Shown: positions 48,501 through 58,650 of the stretch, piece after piece
Layout of the letters: every line of letters begins with the position of its first letter
Numbering within the stretch: position 1 is the stretch's first letter
NCBI GenBank assembly: GCA_027625915.1
Contig: JANTQA010000015.1
Location: 8,151,001 to 8,215,000 of the forward strand
Source of the DNA: Anaeramoeba flamelloides
Lineage: Eukaryota; Metamonada; Anaeramoebidae
DNA: 64,000 nt
Reading direction: 5' to 3'
Position numbers and translations under genes: made by a program
Notes under the pieces: generated by a model
What the model was told of the DNA's origin: nothing
What the model saw: the letters and a program-made list of their open reading frames with translations, nothing else
Database searches by the model: none

Positions 48501-49175
48501 ATGGGATCGGGATCGGGATCGGGAGTTAGAGCGAGAACCAGAACGGGATTGTGAACGAGAAGGTGATTTGGAATTTGAATTTGATTTTGATCTCGATCTA
48601 GAGGGTGAACGCGATCGTGAAAGTGATTTTGATTTTGAATAAGAGCGGGATCGGGAACGAGAGTTAGAACGAGAACCAGAACGAGAACGAGAAGGTGATT
48701 TGGAATTTGAATTCGATCTTGATCTCGATCTAGAGGGTGAACGCGATCGTGAATTTGACTTTTCAGGTGAACGTGAGCGCGAGTTTGAAGAAGAACGTGA
48801 GCGCGAAAGTGAGCGAGAACGAGAAGGCGATTTAGAATTTGATTTTGATCTCGATCTTGATCGAGAACGTGAACGTGAACGAGAACGAGAACGAGATTTC
48901 GATCTTTGAGTGCTTTCACCTTCATTCGCTGTTGGCTCTTCCTTTGTTTGTTTAATTTCTTGTGTGTCTTCTTTTGGCAAATTATCCAATGACCCGTTGC
49001 TTTTAATATTATTTGTTAAAGTAGAGAATTCATTGGAAACTGAACTCTGAGAATAATTAGGATCGTTATTTGTACTTTGGTTAACCTCTTTATTTAATTT
49101 TTCATACTCTTCAAGGAGTTGTTTTGTTGTTTTGTCTTGATCAATATTTTCTTCTTTTTGTTTTTTTGAATCCAT
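45501..49175 (-). CDS. Large RS-domain protein, probable mRNA processing/export factor
   Basis: A 1,224-aa frame from ATG 49175, single exon. Residues 1-88 are acidic/polar. Residues about 89-300 are an Arg-Ser domain (SRSRSRSRS, SRSPSRSRS) built from larger repeated blocks, as in SR-type splicing factors. Residues about 300-900 are Asn/Gln/Tyr/Arg-rich and prion-like. They include a seven-residue repeat of the NQNRYPK type (about residues 520-570). Between about residues 990 and 1,100 are three evenly spaced Leu/Arg/Phe motifs: LLLEKRKNRF, LIQNRKSRF and LKQRQAKFG. These resemble the RxxRF motifs by which Tho1/SARNP binds the helicase UAP56, so a link to mRNA export is inferred. The C-terminal 130 residues are Gln/Asn/Tyr-rich. 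There is no RRM or zinc finger. It could be phase-separating nuclear-speckle material, and Ser phosphorylation is likely. Confidence 0.75.
47475..47625 (-). repeat. Coding seven-codon tandem repeat (NQNRYPK)
   Basis: About seven imperfect 21-bp units inside the RS-protein gene encode NQNRYPK, with variants NQTKYPN and NQAKYPN. At the DNA level the units look like a short tandem array, but the codon periodicity shows it is coding. Confidence 0.85.
48290..48900 (-). repeat. Coding Arg-Ser repeat domain with block duplications
   Basis: The RS domain repeats a block of about 45-50 codons (NSRSRSRSYSKSKSLSRSRS-type followed by SKSPSRS). At least three recognisable copies occur between about 48430 and 48770. 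This suggests growth by unequal crossing-over. Confidence 0.75.
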
Positions 49176-50374
49176 CTCTTAAAAATTTACAACAAAATTA
49201 AAAAAAGTAAAAAAAATAAATTCACAATTTTTTATTTAATTTTTTTTTATCAAGAAGCATAAACAGAAAAAAGAGTAAAAAAAAGTAATGGTATTTTCTT
49301 GAGTTGATCGTTTTTATTCAATTTTAATGAAAGTGAATTCCTTGATTTAATAGATTGGACCTAAAAAAGAAATTAAAAAACATCATCCAAAGATCATTGT
49401 TGAAGCGCAGATTTAAAGTCATAGAATCCTCTCGAATTATACAACAAACTTACTCTGAATGATAAAATTAGTTCATCTATTCTGTTTGTTGGTACATTTA
49501 ATCAAAGTGTTATAATCACCAAAGAAATACTTGAAGCAAAAATCTTTTTTTACAAAAAGTGAATTTAAAATCTAAATTACAGTTAAATCCCTATATTGGA
49601 AATCACAGGTCAAAAATCATATCAGAAATGCTTTTGGCAATTGTTCTTATTTAGTCATTGTTTCTATCATCTCAAAAAATTGAAAAGTGATTTTGAATTG
49701 GTAGAATTTCCTTGCATTTATTTACTAAACATTCAGTTTAATGGTATTGGACAGAATTCATATCATTAATTGTATCTCTAAAGTATGACGAAATAGTGTA
49801 TTGATGTTTCAAAGGAACAATTAACAATAAAAATATTTTTATGAAATAAAAGATCCTGATATAAAATTTTTATTTAAATTGATACATTCACAAAAAATCT
49901 TTTGAGAATTAAAAATTTCTGTAAACTACAAAACATTTTAGGATTGAATTTGTGAATATCAATTTTACAAATTGAAAACAATAAGTTTAACAACAAATGA
50001 AAATTTTGAATAAAGTCGATTTTCTTAATCTTGTAAAAACTATTAAAACATAAAAAAGTTCAAAAAAAGTGGGAGGTTTTTCAATAAGTGAAAACTTTCT
50101 TTTGGAAATGAAAAATTTTAAGATTGCTAGATCAATTTTTAAGAGGGTAATTACACCACAATTAATTTTATAACTGTGTGATACTCTAAAAGCAGAAATA
50201 AATACTTTACTTTTTTTTTTATGTTATTTATTTAAGGAAAAATATAATCCTATTTTAATTCTGATTTTTATGATTTCTAGAGGAAGATTTTGTTTCTAAT
50301 GTTATAAAACTATAAACTGACAAAATTTTCCATTAAATATTAGTTGACACATAATGTTTTTAGATCTATTGAAG

Positions 50375-50909
50375 ATGGATATAGAGAGGATTTTTATTCA
50401 ACAAATTTCTTTTTTATTATTACTGAAGACTTATTCAATTAGTAAACCGTTGAAAAACGGTTATTTTTGAAAATTTAAAGTTTTTATAAGTTCTTTATTG
50501 TTGTTCAAATAACAAGTGTAGAAAAGTTTATTTTGTGTTAATAAAAAAAAAACAATTTTTTTTTTTAGAAAAGGCCTATACATTAACTCAATTAAAGAAA
50601 CGGAAAATAAACAATATTTATTTTTTTTTTGATTTCTTAAATTCGATTATAAAAAAAAATTCTATAAGTGATGGATCTAATTGTAAAAATTTCTTAAATA
50701 ATAGAATTAATTTTTTAGATAAAAAAAAAAACATAAAAATTATTAAAATATTGAAAATTTTTGAACGATTGGTCAAGTACAAAACAATTGAAACAAAACA
50801 CTTGAACTGGAATTTAAAATTTGCTTTAAATATCAAGAATATTAACTCCAAAATTGATTTTAACTTAGACCTAATATTTAGTAGTAAATTAAATATTACT
50901 TTGAAATAA
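50375..50909 (+). CDS. Doubtful two-exon gene, 135 aa, unknown function
   Basis: Exon 1 (50375-50441) starts MDIERIFIQQISF and ends at GTAAACCGTT. This donor resembles the GTAAACATTT of the RhoGAP gene. Exon 2 (50569-50909) follows a T-rich acceptor (TTTTTTTTAG) and reads KAYTLTQLKKRKI... to a stop. The join is phase-consistent (A+AA gives Lys) and the 127-nt intron has a normal size. The product is Lys/Asn/Ile/Phe-rich, and I recognise no domain. The AT bias makes chance frames common, so this may be spurious or a decayed gene. The frame is also open upstream of the ATG as far as a TTTTTAG acceptor. Confidence 0.3.
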
Positions 50910-52729
50910 GAAAAAAAGTATCTGTTTCATTTTGGAAAACTATTCAAAAGCTTTGTACACACTTTTTTTTTTTTTTTGATCACCACATTTATTTTATTTT
51001 CTTTTCATTTTCTTTTCATTTTCTTCTTTTGAATTTTATTGGTGTGATTTTTTATAAAAAAATTGCTATATTATAATTATAATATATCCATAAATGATCA
51101 ATGGGGGCTGGGGTGATGTTTTTCTATTGTGAAATAATAATGTAAATATAAGATAATTATGCATAGTTTGTTTTTTCTTCAATAATAATAAAAAAAAAAG
51201 AAATTAATCTTTTTTTTTACAATTAAATATTTTGATTATTTTTTCTTCTTCCCGACTTTTTAATAATAAAAAAAAAAAATAATGTTAAATTGACAAAAAA
51301 AAGGAAAATTAAAATAAAGTAAATAAAAAACTGATCAATATATTGAATAATTTAATAATAAAACAATAAAAAATTTATTTTTTTTTGATGTTATTTGTAA
51401 TTTATAATATTCATATGATTTTGTTTTATTGTGAGATAAAGTCATTTATAATCAAATATCTCAGATATTTATATCACAAATTTAAAAAAAAATTCGAAAG
51501 ATAAAATTTACCACTAATTGTAATTTTTAAATGATTACCTTTAGGTGAAAATTAATTTCAATAAAATTTTAATTTGGTTTGTTCAAAAAAAAAATAATAA
51601 TATAGTATATGAAAAGTTATCCTTCTGTAGAAAGTTATTTTTGAAAAATATATGTAGATTAAAAGTTTTTTAAAGTGTGATTCAAATTTTTTTTGTTATG
51701 TATAATATAAAGTTTAGATATTACAAAAACTTTATTTTCATAGTTTTTTAAACATCTTCCTAGTGATCAAAAATTCCTTTAGAGAGCTTTAACAATTTTT
51801 TCACAATAAAACTCTTTTTTTTTCTTGTTTAAATTTTACCATCGAAAAAAATATTCAATACCGTACACATGCCCAAATTAATTTGAAGGAAACCATTTTG
51901 GGTTTTAAACTAAATTTAATATTTGAGTTCTAATTTGTTAAACATTTTCTCAATTTTTTTTTAATTTTTTTTATTGTTAATCGAAAAAGAAAAAAAGACT
52001 TTTATTGTATAACAATATTTATCTTAAAAATTAATTCGATTGTAATATAAAAAAATCCACAAGATGATCTTTAATTATTGAGTTTTTTTATTTTTTTTTA
52101 TTTATCTAATAGAACTTTAAGAACAAACAAGATATTTACTCATAATTTATTGGGGTGTTTTTTTTTTTTTTTTGATAATTTAATCAACAAATCCTTTATT
52201 AAAAAGAAGGGTGTAGTATATTTTGAAACAAGGCTTTTTCAATTCTGTATAAGTTATTTTAAAAATAAAACTTTAAATTTTTTAGAAATTATATTCTAAT
52301 TTTAGAATGGGGACTTTTCTGATACCTTTGATTATTACCATATCAGAAAACCATTTAAATATTCTTTCCAGGTGATAAACTTTCTTAATGAACTAGTATC
52401 CTTATTTATTATTATTTTTTTATTTCCAAAAAACAAATAAAGTAATTACTTCGAAATAGGATACTATTAAATCGATGTAAAAACCCATTTATTAATTTAG
52501 AGAAATGGATTATCATTTTTAAAACATGTTCATTTTCTAAATTAAATTTTAAGTAAAACAATCTGCTCCTTATTATTTAAATTTATTCTAAAATCAAAAG
52601 TAGAAAAATATATGAAAAGTTTTATATTTTTAAAAAACCACACTTTTGGCAATTTAGAAGATACTATATGCGAACAAAAACCTTGTGTTTTGAAATTTCT
52701 TTTTCGAATATTATAAAATTAATTCATAT

Positions 52730-53620
52730 ATTAAATCCTGAAGATCAAAAAAAAATTGTTCATTTATTTTAATCACAAATATTTATCAAATTTCTTGAAA
52801 TTTAATAGATTAGGTAATGATTTATTTCAAATATTAAGAATAAAAAATATGATCTCTTATTATTAATATCAGTTATTAGGGAATATATGTATTTTTTTAT
52901 TTTTTCTTTTTTTATTTGAATTGATTTTATTTATTCGAAATATTTAAAAAATTGAGAAATAATAATAAAGTCTATTTATAATTTAATCTTTAGGATATTA
53001 ATAACTCAATGAAAGATTTTGATTGTGTTTTTTAATTATTGATTTAAAGAGAATCAAATTAAAAAAATAGTTCTTTAGATTATGAGTTGTATTTTCCAAA
53101 TTTTCAAAAAGGTATTTTTGGACTATTTTTAATATAATGGTTTGTTTTTCTTTTTTTTTTTTTTTTTTTTTTATTAAAAATTAATATAAACTGATTTGAT
53201 TTGTTCTTTGGATAAAAAATTTATATTTTTTTAAACTTGAAAATTTTTATTGGAATTTTTTTGAAATTTAGTAGATTTTTTAAAACTTTTTTATTTTAAA
53301 ATGGGGTGATTTTATTTTTAAAGTGTTTTTTTATACACTTCCTTTATAGATAATAAGTATTCTTTTTCTTTAAGGAAAAGAATATTTTGAGAAATAATTC
53401 AGAAATATCTTGGATTTTTCAACTTTTCAAAAATTGAAGAAAAAAATGGGATTAAACTGATTAAAAATATTAACACGTCTCGGAAAAGAGCTTGAAAAGT
53501 AAGTTGAATTTTGTCATAAATCACATTTTTACACCTTTTTTCAATTTCAAGATGTATAAATTTTTTTTGAATTTGCTAATAAATTTCTAAGTTGATTTTT
53601 TTTATTATTTTATATTCATT
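52730..53620 (+). repeat. Dispersed repeat R3, longest uninterrupted copy
   Basis: It aligns in order with 36540-38350. Shared blocks include CACAAATATTTATxAAATTTC, TTGAGAAATAAT, ATTAATAACTCAATGAAA-like, ACACTTCCTTTA and TTTTTACACC. It is the empty-site reference for the MITE at 37984-38218. Confidence 0.55.
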
Positions 53621-53744
53621 TAAAACAAAGAAAAATCAATTAATGAAAAAAATAAAAACAACTTCAAATAATAATTCATTATATTATTTTCAATTAAACA
53701 TATAAAAATTTTTAAAATCTTCTTGATTATCAAAATCTGATTAG

Positions 53745-53960
53745 TGTTTTTGGAGATCTCAAAGATAGTCAATTTTTTCAACAACTTATTAATATATGAT
53801 CTATCAAAGAAAAATTTTATACCAAAAAAAGAATTAGAAAAACCGTTATTAGATTGAATACTTCATTTTATCTTTATTTTTTTATTCTTTTTTTAATTGA
53901 TCTTACTTTTCATTTATAGTAATGTTCTCAATTAAAAACCTTTTTTCACTTTTTTTCCAC
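53745..53960 (+). repeat. Dispersed repeat R4, copy 2
   Basis: It contains TTTTTGGAGATCTCAAAG, ATCTATCAAAGAAAAATTTT, TTCATTTTATCTTTA and CTCAATTAAAAACC, in the order seen at 32040-32450. Confidence 0.45.
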
Positions 53961-54744
53961 AATAATACTGATAAATTGAAATAAATTTTTTTAAATTTTT
54001 AGTTTATTTCCCATTTTATAATCTCATATCTTAACTTTTAAAACAACTCAAGAGAAAGAATATTTTAGGGGAGAACCAATTTTGCAAAGTTTTTTAACAT
54101 TTTAATGAATAAAAAGCTTTGTTTAAAGCTTGTGTAAAAAAAGTCTTAAAATAGATATGTTGTGAAAATTTTTAGATATTTATTTGAATTTATCAATAAG
54201 GTGTCTTTGAATAACAAAAGGGAAAATATTTTCAATATATTTAACTCATTTTCTCTGGTTTTTAATGCCACAAATAAAGATTTCAAGTAAGTACCTGCTA
54301 TTTATGGTTTCCTCTTTATTTGATTTCTATTTGTTTTGTGAATATTGTTTTTGGTTTAATTTGTGTGTTCTATGTTGGGTCTAGCAACAAACCTCTTACT
54401 TGGTAATTGAAGTTTAGAAATTAATCAGTATTAATTTTATACCATTTAAATATCAAATACCAGTAATAAATCTTAGTTTTCATTTTCATTCAGGTTTCCA
54501 ATTACAAACAGATACAAACTTTTTATCTACTTTTACTATTTTTCTCCAAACCCATTTGGATTTTTTGATTTTATTTTGTTTCCCAACTGCTATTTTATTA
54601 CAATTCTTACCATAGTGTGTTTTTTTAAAAAACTTCAAAATCTCTTTCAATGGCTGTGTGTTCTTTACAATCCAAAATTTGAAAAGATCTTTATCATTTT
54701 TTTATTTTATTTTATTTTATTAATTATTATAAAAATAACTCCGA

Positions 54745-56346
54745 ATGTCAAAAGAACTCAAAGAAAAATTATTCAAGAAAAAACAATGTGGATGGGAATT
54801 ACTCGAAACAGAAGAACAAAAAGAAGCAGTTTTTGATATTAGTCAACAATATATGGACTTCATCAATACAAGCAAAACTGAACGAGAATTCATGACAAAC
54901 GCAAAAAAAGAAGCAATTAAGCAAGGATTCAAGCCAATTGAAGAAGCCGATCCAGAAAAGGACAACAAACTGTTTTTGTCTTACGACAATGTGTGTGGCG
55001 CACTTGTTTATATCAAGCACCATGAATTTGAAAAAGGTTTTAATCTTGTTGCAGGACATGTCGATGCACCAAGACTCGATCTTAAACAAAACCCACTTTA
55101 TCAAGACTCAGGATTAGGCTTGTTTAAAACACACTACTATGGAGGAATTAAAAGTAAGTTTTATTTTACGAAAAAAACAAAAAACAAAAAATAAAAAATA
55201 AAAAACGAGAAAAATTTTTTTTCTCTTTTTTTTTCTCTTTTTTTCTTTTTTTTTTCTCTTTTTTATTAATTTTTTTAATTTCCTTTTCTTCTTTTTATTT
55301 AATTATTTTATTTTTATTATTATTTCCATCTTTGTTTAGAATACCAATGGGTAACAATCCCATTAGCACTTCATGGTGTTGTTATCAATAAAAAAGAAGA
55401 AGCAATTAATGTTGTCATTGGGGAAGATGAAAATGATCCAGTCTTTACCATTTTGGATTTGCTTCCACATTTGGGAAGATCTCAAATGGACAAAAAAGCA
55501 AGCACAGTTATTGGCGCTGAGGATCTTAACTTGGTCATTGGCTCGATCCCATTCCAATTCAAAAACGAAAGCGACTCGATCAAATTAAACATGATGAATA
55601 TCTTGAATGAGAAATATGGAATCGTGGAAGAGGACTTTGTCTGTGCAAATTTACAAGTTGTACCTGCAGGAAAGGCCAGGCATGTCGGCTTAGACAGATC
55701 ATTAGTTGGAGCCGCAGGACAAGACGATCGTTCCTGTTCGTATCTTGGCATGAAGGCATTGTTTGACTTAGTCAACAAAAATGAAGAGCTGATCTCAGAA
55801 AATCTCATGATGATGTTTGTCGACAAGGAAGAAATTGGTTCGGTGGGTAACTCTGGAACAAACTCCAATTTAATCCAAAGAATTTACAACGATGTACTTA
55901 ACTTTTATGGCGTCAACGATTTTAAAATTTTGGCAAAGAGCTTGAGAAATTCAAAAGGACTCAGCTCAGACGTTAACGCTGGTGTGAACCCAAGCTGGAA
56001 GGGAGTACATGATCTCAAAAACGCTAGTCCCATCGGATATGGTATTGGCTGCCTTACATATACTGGCGCAAGAGGCAAATCAGGTACCTCACAGTCTCAC
56101 CCTGAATTTACAAGAAAAATTGTTAACGCACTCAAAAAGGATAATGTTGCCCACACCTTTGTCAACCTTGGTGCAGTAGATGTTGGTGGTGGCGGTACAA
56201 TCGCCAAATTCATGGCCTATTGGGGAATGCAAGTGATCGACTGTGGGGTACCAGTTCTTGCAATGCATTCGCCTTTTGAAATTACCTCAAAGGTTGATTT
56301 ATATATGACCTATTTAGCCTATAAGGCATTCTTTAAATATCTTTAA
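54745..56346 (+). CDS. M18 aminopeptidase, bacterial aminopeptidase-1 type, two exons
   Basis: A zinc metallopeptidase that removes N-terminal (often acidic) residues from peptides; cytosolic by lack of a signal. Exons are 54745-55153 and 55340-56346, giving 471 aa. The 186-nt intron has GTAAGT...TTTGTTTAG and splits a Lys codon in YYGGIK-KYQW. Putative metal/catalytic residues visible are H105 and D107 (GHVDAPRLDLK), D265/D266 (GQDDR), E300-E301 (DKEEIGSVG) and H446 (MHSPFE). Landmarks such as DPVFTILDLLPHL, EKYGIVEEDFV, VPAGKARHVGLDRS, YTGARGK and GGGGTIAKF match bacterial M18 aminopeptidase 1 (Thermotoga/Clostridium type). Eukaryotic DNPEP has RLDN in place of GQDDR. A bacterial origin followed by intron gain is therefore inferred. 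The gene is complete and far less AT-biased than its surroundings. Confidence 0.95.
55154..55339 (+). other. 186-nt spliceosomal intron of the M18 aminopeptidase
   Basis: Canonical GTAAGTTTTA donor and CTTTGTTTAG acceptor, with a long T/C-rich middle. Removing it restores GGIKKYQWVTIPLALHG, which is contiguous in bacterial relatives. Confidence 0.95.
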
Positions 56347-58650
56347 ATACATTCTCCCTACCAATATTATTATTAAAATTGTTTTCTCATCATTTGTTTG
56401 AATTTTAGAAACAAATATATTTAATCTATATTTACTAAATATTCTTTGACTTTCACCCTTGAAAATTATAGCTTCTTCATCAATTCTTTTGGATCTCTAT
56501 TGATAGCTTTACTTGACTTTATTTTATAATAAATCATTCTATTTATATCACTTTCAAACTATTTTGATTTTTCATGTTTTGCATCGAAATTTTTATTATT
56601 TTTTTTTATTATATTTTATTGTGAAGAGAGGAAATTAATTTCCTCTAACATCCCGGAGGTTTTCTTGAGTTTTTTGTTTATACTGAAAATCTAAAGATTT
56701 CTAAAATTATCTAGAAAACCTCAAGAAAATCGAGGCATTTTTTAATTTTGAAAGAATTGAATAAAATCTTTGCTTTTTGTCTATTCTTTTGTATTCTGGA
56801 AAAACGATGTTTGTTTGTTTTTTTTTACTTTTTGAAATAAACCGAAAATTTATTCAAATTTTCTGTTTATTTCAAAAAGTAAAAAAAACCTAGAACACTT
56901 CACAAATAAAACAGAAAACCTCAAGAAAACCTAGGCACTCTACAGCACCCACCTTTATCTTTTCTTTTGTTTTCAGTTTTGATTAGATAATATATAGATT
57001 TTTTTAATAAAATGAAAATAACAAAAAACCACCTATAGGTTTTCTTGTGTTTACTGTTTATTTGGAAAACCGATAGATTTTATAGATAAAACAGAAACTT
57101 CAAGTAAACAACCTTTATGTTTTTTTTCAATTTTTGAAATAAAAAGAAAAATTCAAACATTTTCAGTTTATTTTTAAAATTAAAAAAAACTGTGGTTAGG
57201 TTTTCAAGCATTTAAAATAATTGAGCACAATCAAAGATTTTACTATATACTTTTGTATTCTGTAAAATATCTATAGGTTTTCTTGTGTTTACTGTTTATT
57301 TGGAAAACCGATAGATTTCACAAATAAAAAAGAAAGCGAGAAGAAAACACCATCACCTGAGTATACAATACAGAACTTGGCAGAACTCTACAAGACCCTC
57401 TGCATTTCTAAATGCCTGTTTCAAAATTTCTTGAAAGAATAATATTTATCATTATCGTTTACTGAAGACAAGATGAATAATGAATCTTGATTTCGATAAT
57501 ATCAAGGATAATAATTGTTAGTTTTTTACTATTTTTGTTTATTTGAATAAAACCCTTAATCGAAATAATTCAATTCCCATTAAAGAATTGATAGTTTAAT
57601 AATAAGTGGTTGGTATCTTCTTCAGTTACTAAACTAAAAGATTTTTTGAAAAGAGGTATCAAACTAAAAACATCTTAAATTTCAGTAATATCGAAGATTA
57701 ATTTTTTGATTTAGTGAAAATATAAGTAACAATTTGAAAACATGTTTGATTTTTAAAAATATAGATTAAGTAATTATCAAGTAAATATAAACCGTTCTCA
57801 TTGGTAGATTGAATATATATTCTTGATTTATTTACCCCCCTGATAAATATTTGTAAACAAGAAAAACCATAAATCCGAAAAATTAATTGAGAGAATGAAT
57901 GAAAACAAAAATCCAATTTTAATTTTTGAATTTTTAAAAAAGAGAAGTATTATATCAAATTAAAATATTTGGGTTGCTAAAATAGAACAGAGGTTTTTGA
58001 TTGTTTGTGGATTGTCATCATTAAATTAAGAAAAAATTATTTTGTGAAGAAAAAAAACCGATTCTATAAAGCTGCCTAATATAAATGAATAATTTTGATA
58101 AAATTATACAAATGAAAGCTTATAAGAAAATAATTCTTCTTGTTTTAAATTTAAAAACGAAATCGTTTTTATTATTGATGTTTTTTAAATAATTTATCAT
58201 TTATCTTAGGAATAATTACATAAAATAAATTCTAATTTTTATTTATTTTCTCAATTAATTTTTCGATTTATGATTTTTCTTGAATATCTACATTTATCAA
58301 AGGGTGGAAATTATTAGAATTAAAATATTTATTCCATATCCAAATTATGATAGTTTGTGTTTTCTTGATACTTTGAAAAATATTAGTAAAAATTTAAAAA
58401 TTTATTACAATTGCTCAAAGATATAATTGTAAAGACTATAAAAATGTAATTCGAGGGTTTTGGAAATTTCAGGGTTTTACATTTGAAGGTCAATTCAAGA
58501 CTTGATTTATTTATCTTACAATCACTAACAAAAGAATATCTTTTAAGGTAATTTGTTAAAATTCCATTTTTTGTTTTTAAGTTATAAATTAACATTGTTT
58601 CTTCGTAAGGTATAAATAAGTTCTGGAATTCGCTTTTTGCTTCAGAACAA
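56347..58650. other. Intergenic region with a hairpin cluster
   Basis: Between the aminopeptidase stop and the Pecanex start. Positions 56627-57345 hold several palindromes and hairpin modules (separate entry). The rest is AT-rich. A minus-strand frame at 58383-58667 has balanced composition but starts with TTG and overlaps the Pecanex first exon, so I do not call it. Confidence 0.6.
56627..57345. repeat. Cluster of hairpin-forming repeat modules
   Basis: It starts with a perfect 20-bp palindrome, AGAGGAAATTAATTTCCTCT (56627-56646). A motif GGTTTTCTTGxGTTTxCTGT and its complement then alternate about four times (near 56658/56706, 56853/56905, 57039/57085, 57270/57320). The unit CCGATAGATTT occurs in two of them. 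A separate palindrome at 56826-56881 has 26-bp arms (one mismatch) and a 4-nt loop. Non-coding; origin unknown, possibly decayed fold-back elements. Confidence 0.75.

Larger units (their letters stand above)
49176..54744. other. Mostly gene-free AT-rich region
   Basis: It contains one doubtful spliced gene (50375-50909), an R3 copy (about 52730-53620) and R4 copy 2 (53745-53960). The remainder is homopolymer-rich. Frames such as 52078-52299 and 54576-54836 are not supported. The 54745 ATG of the aminopeptidase gene ends the region. Confidence 0.55.
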
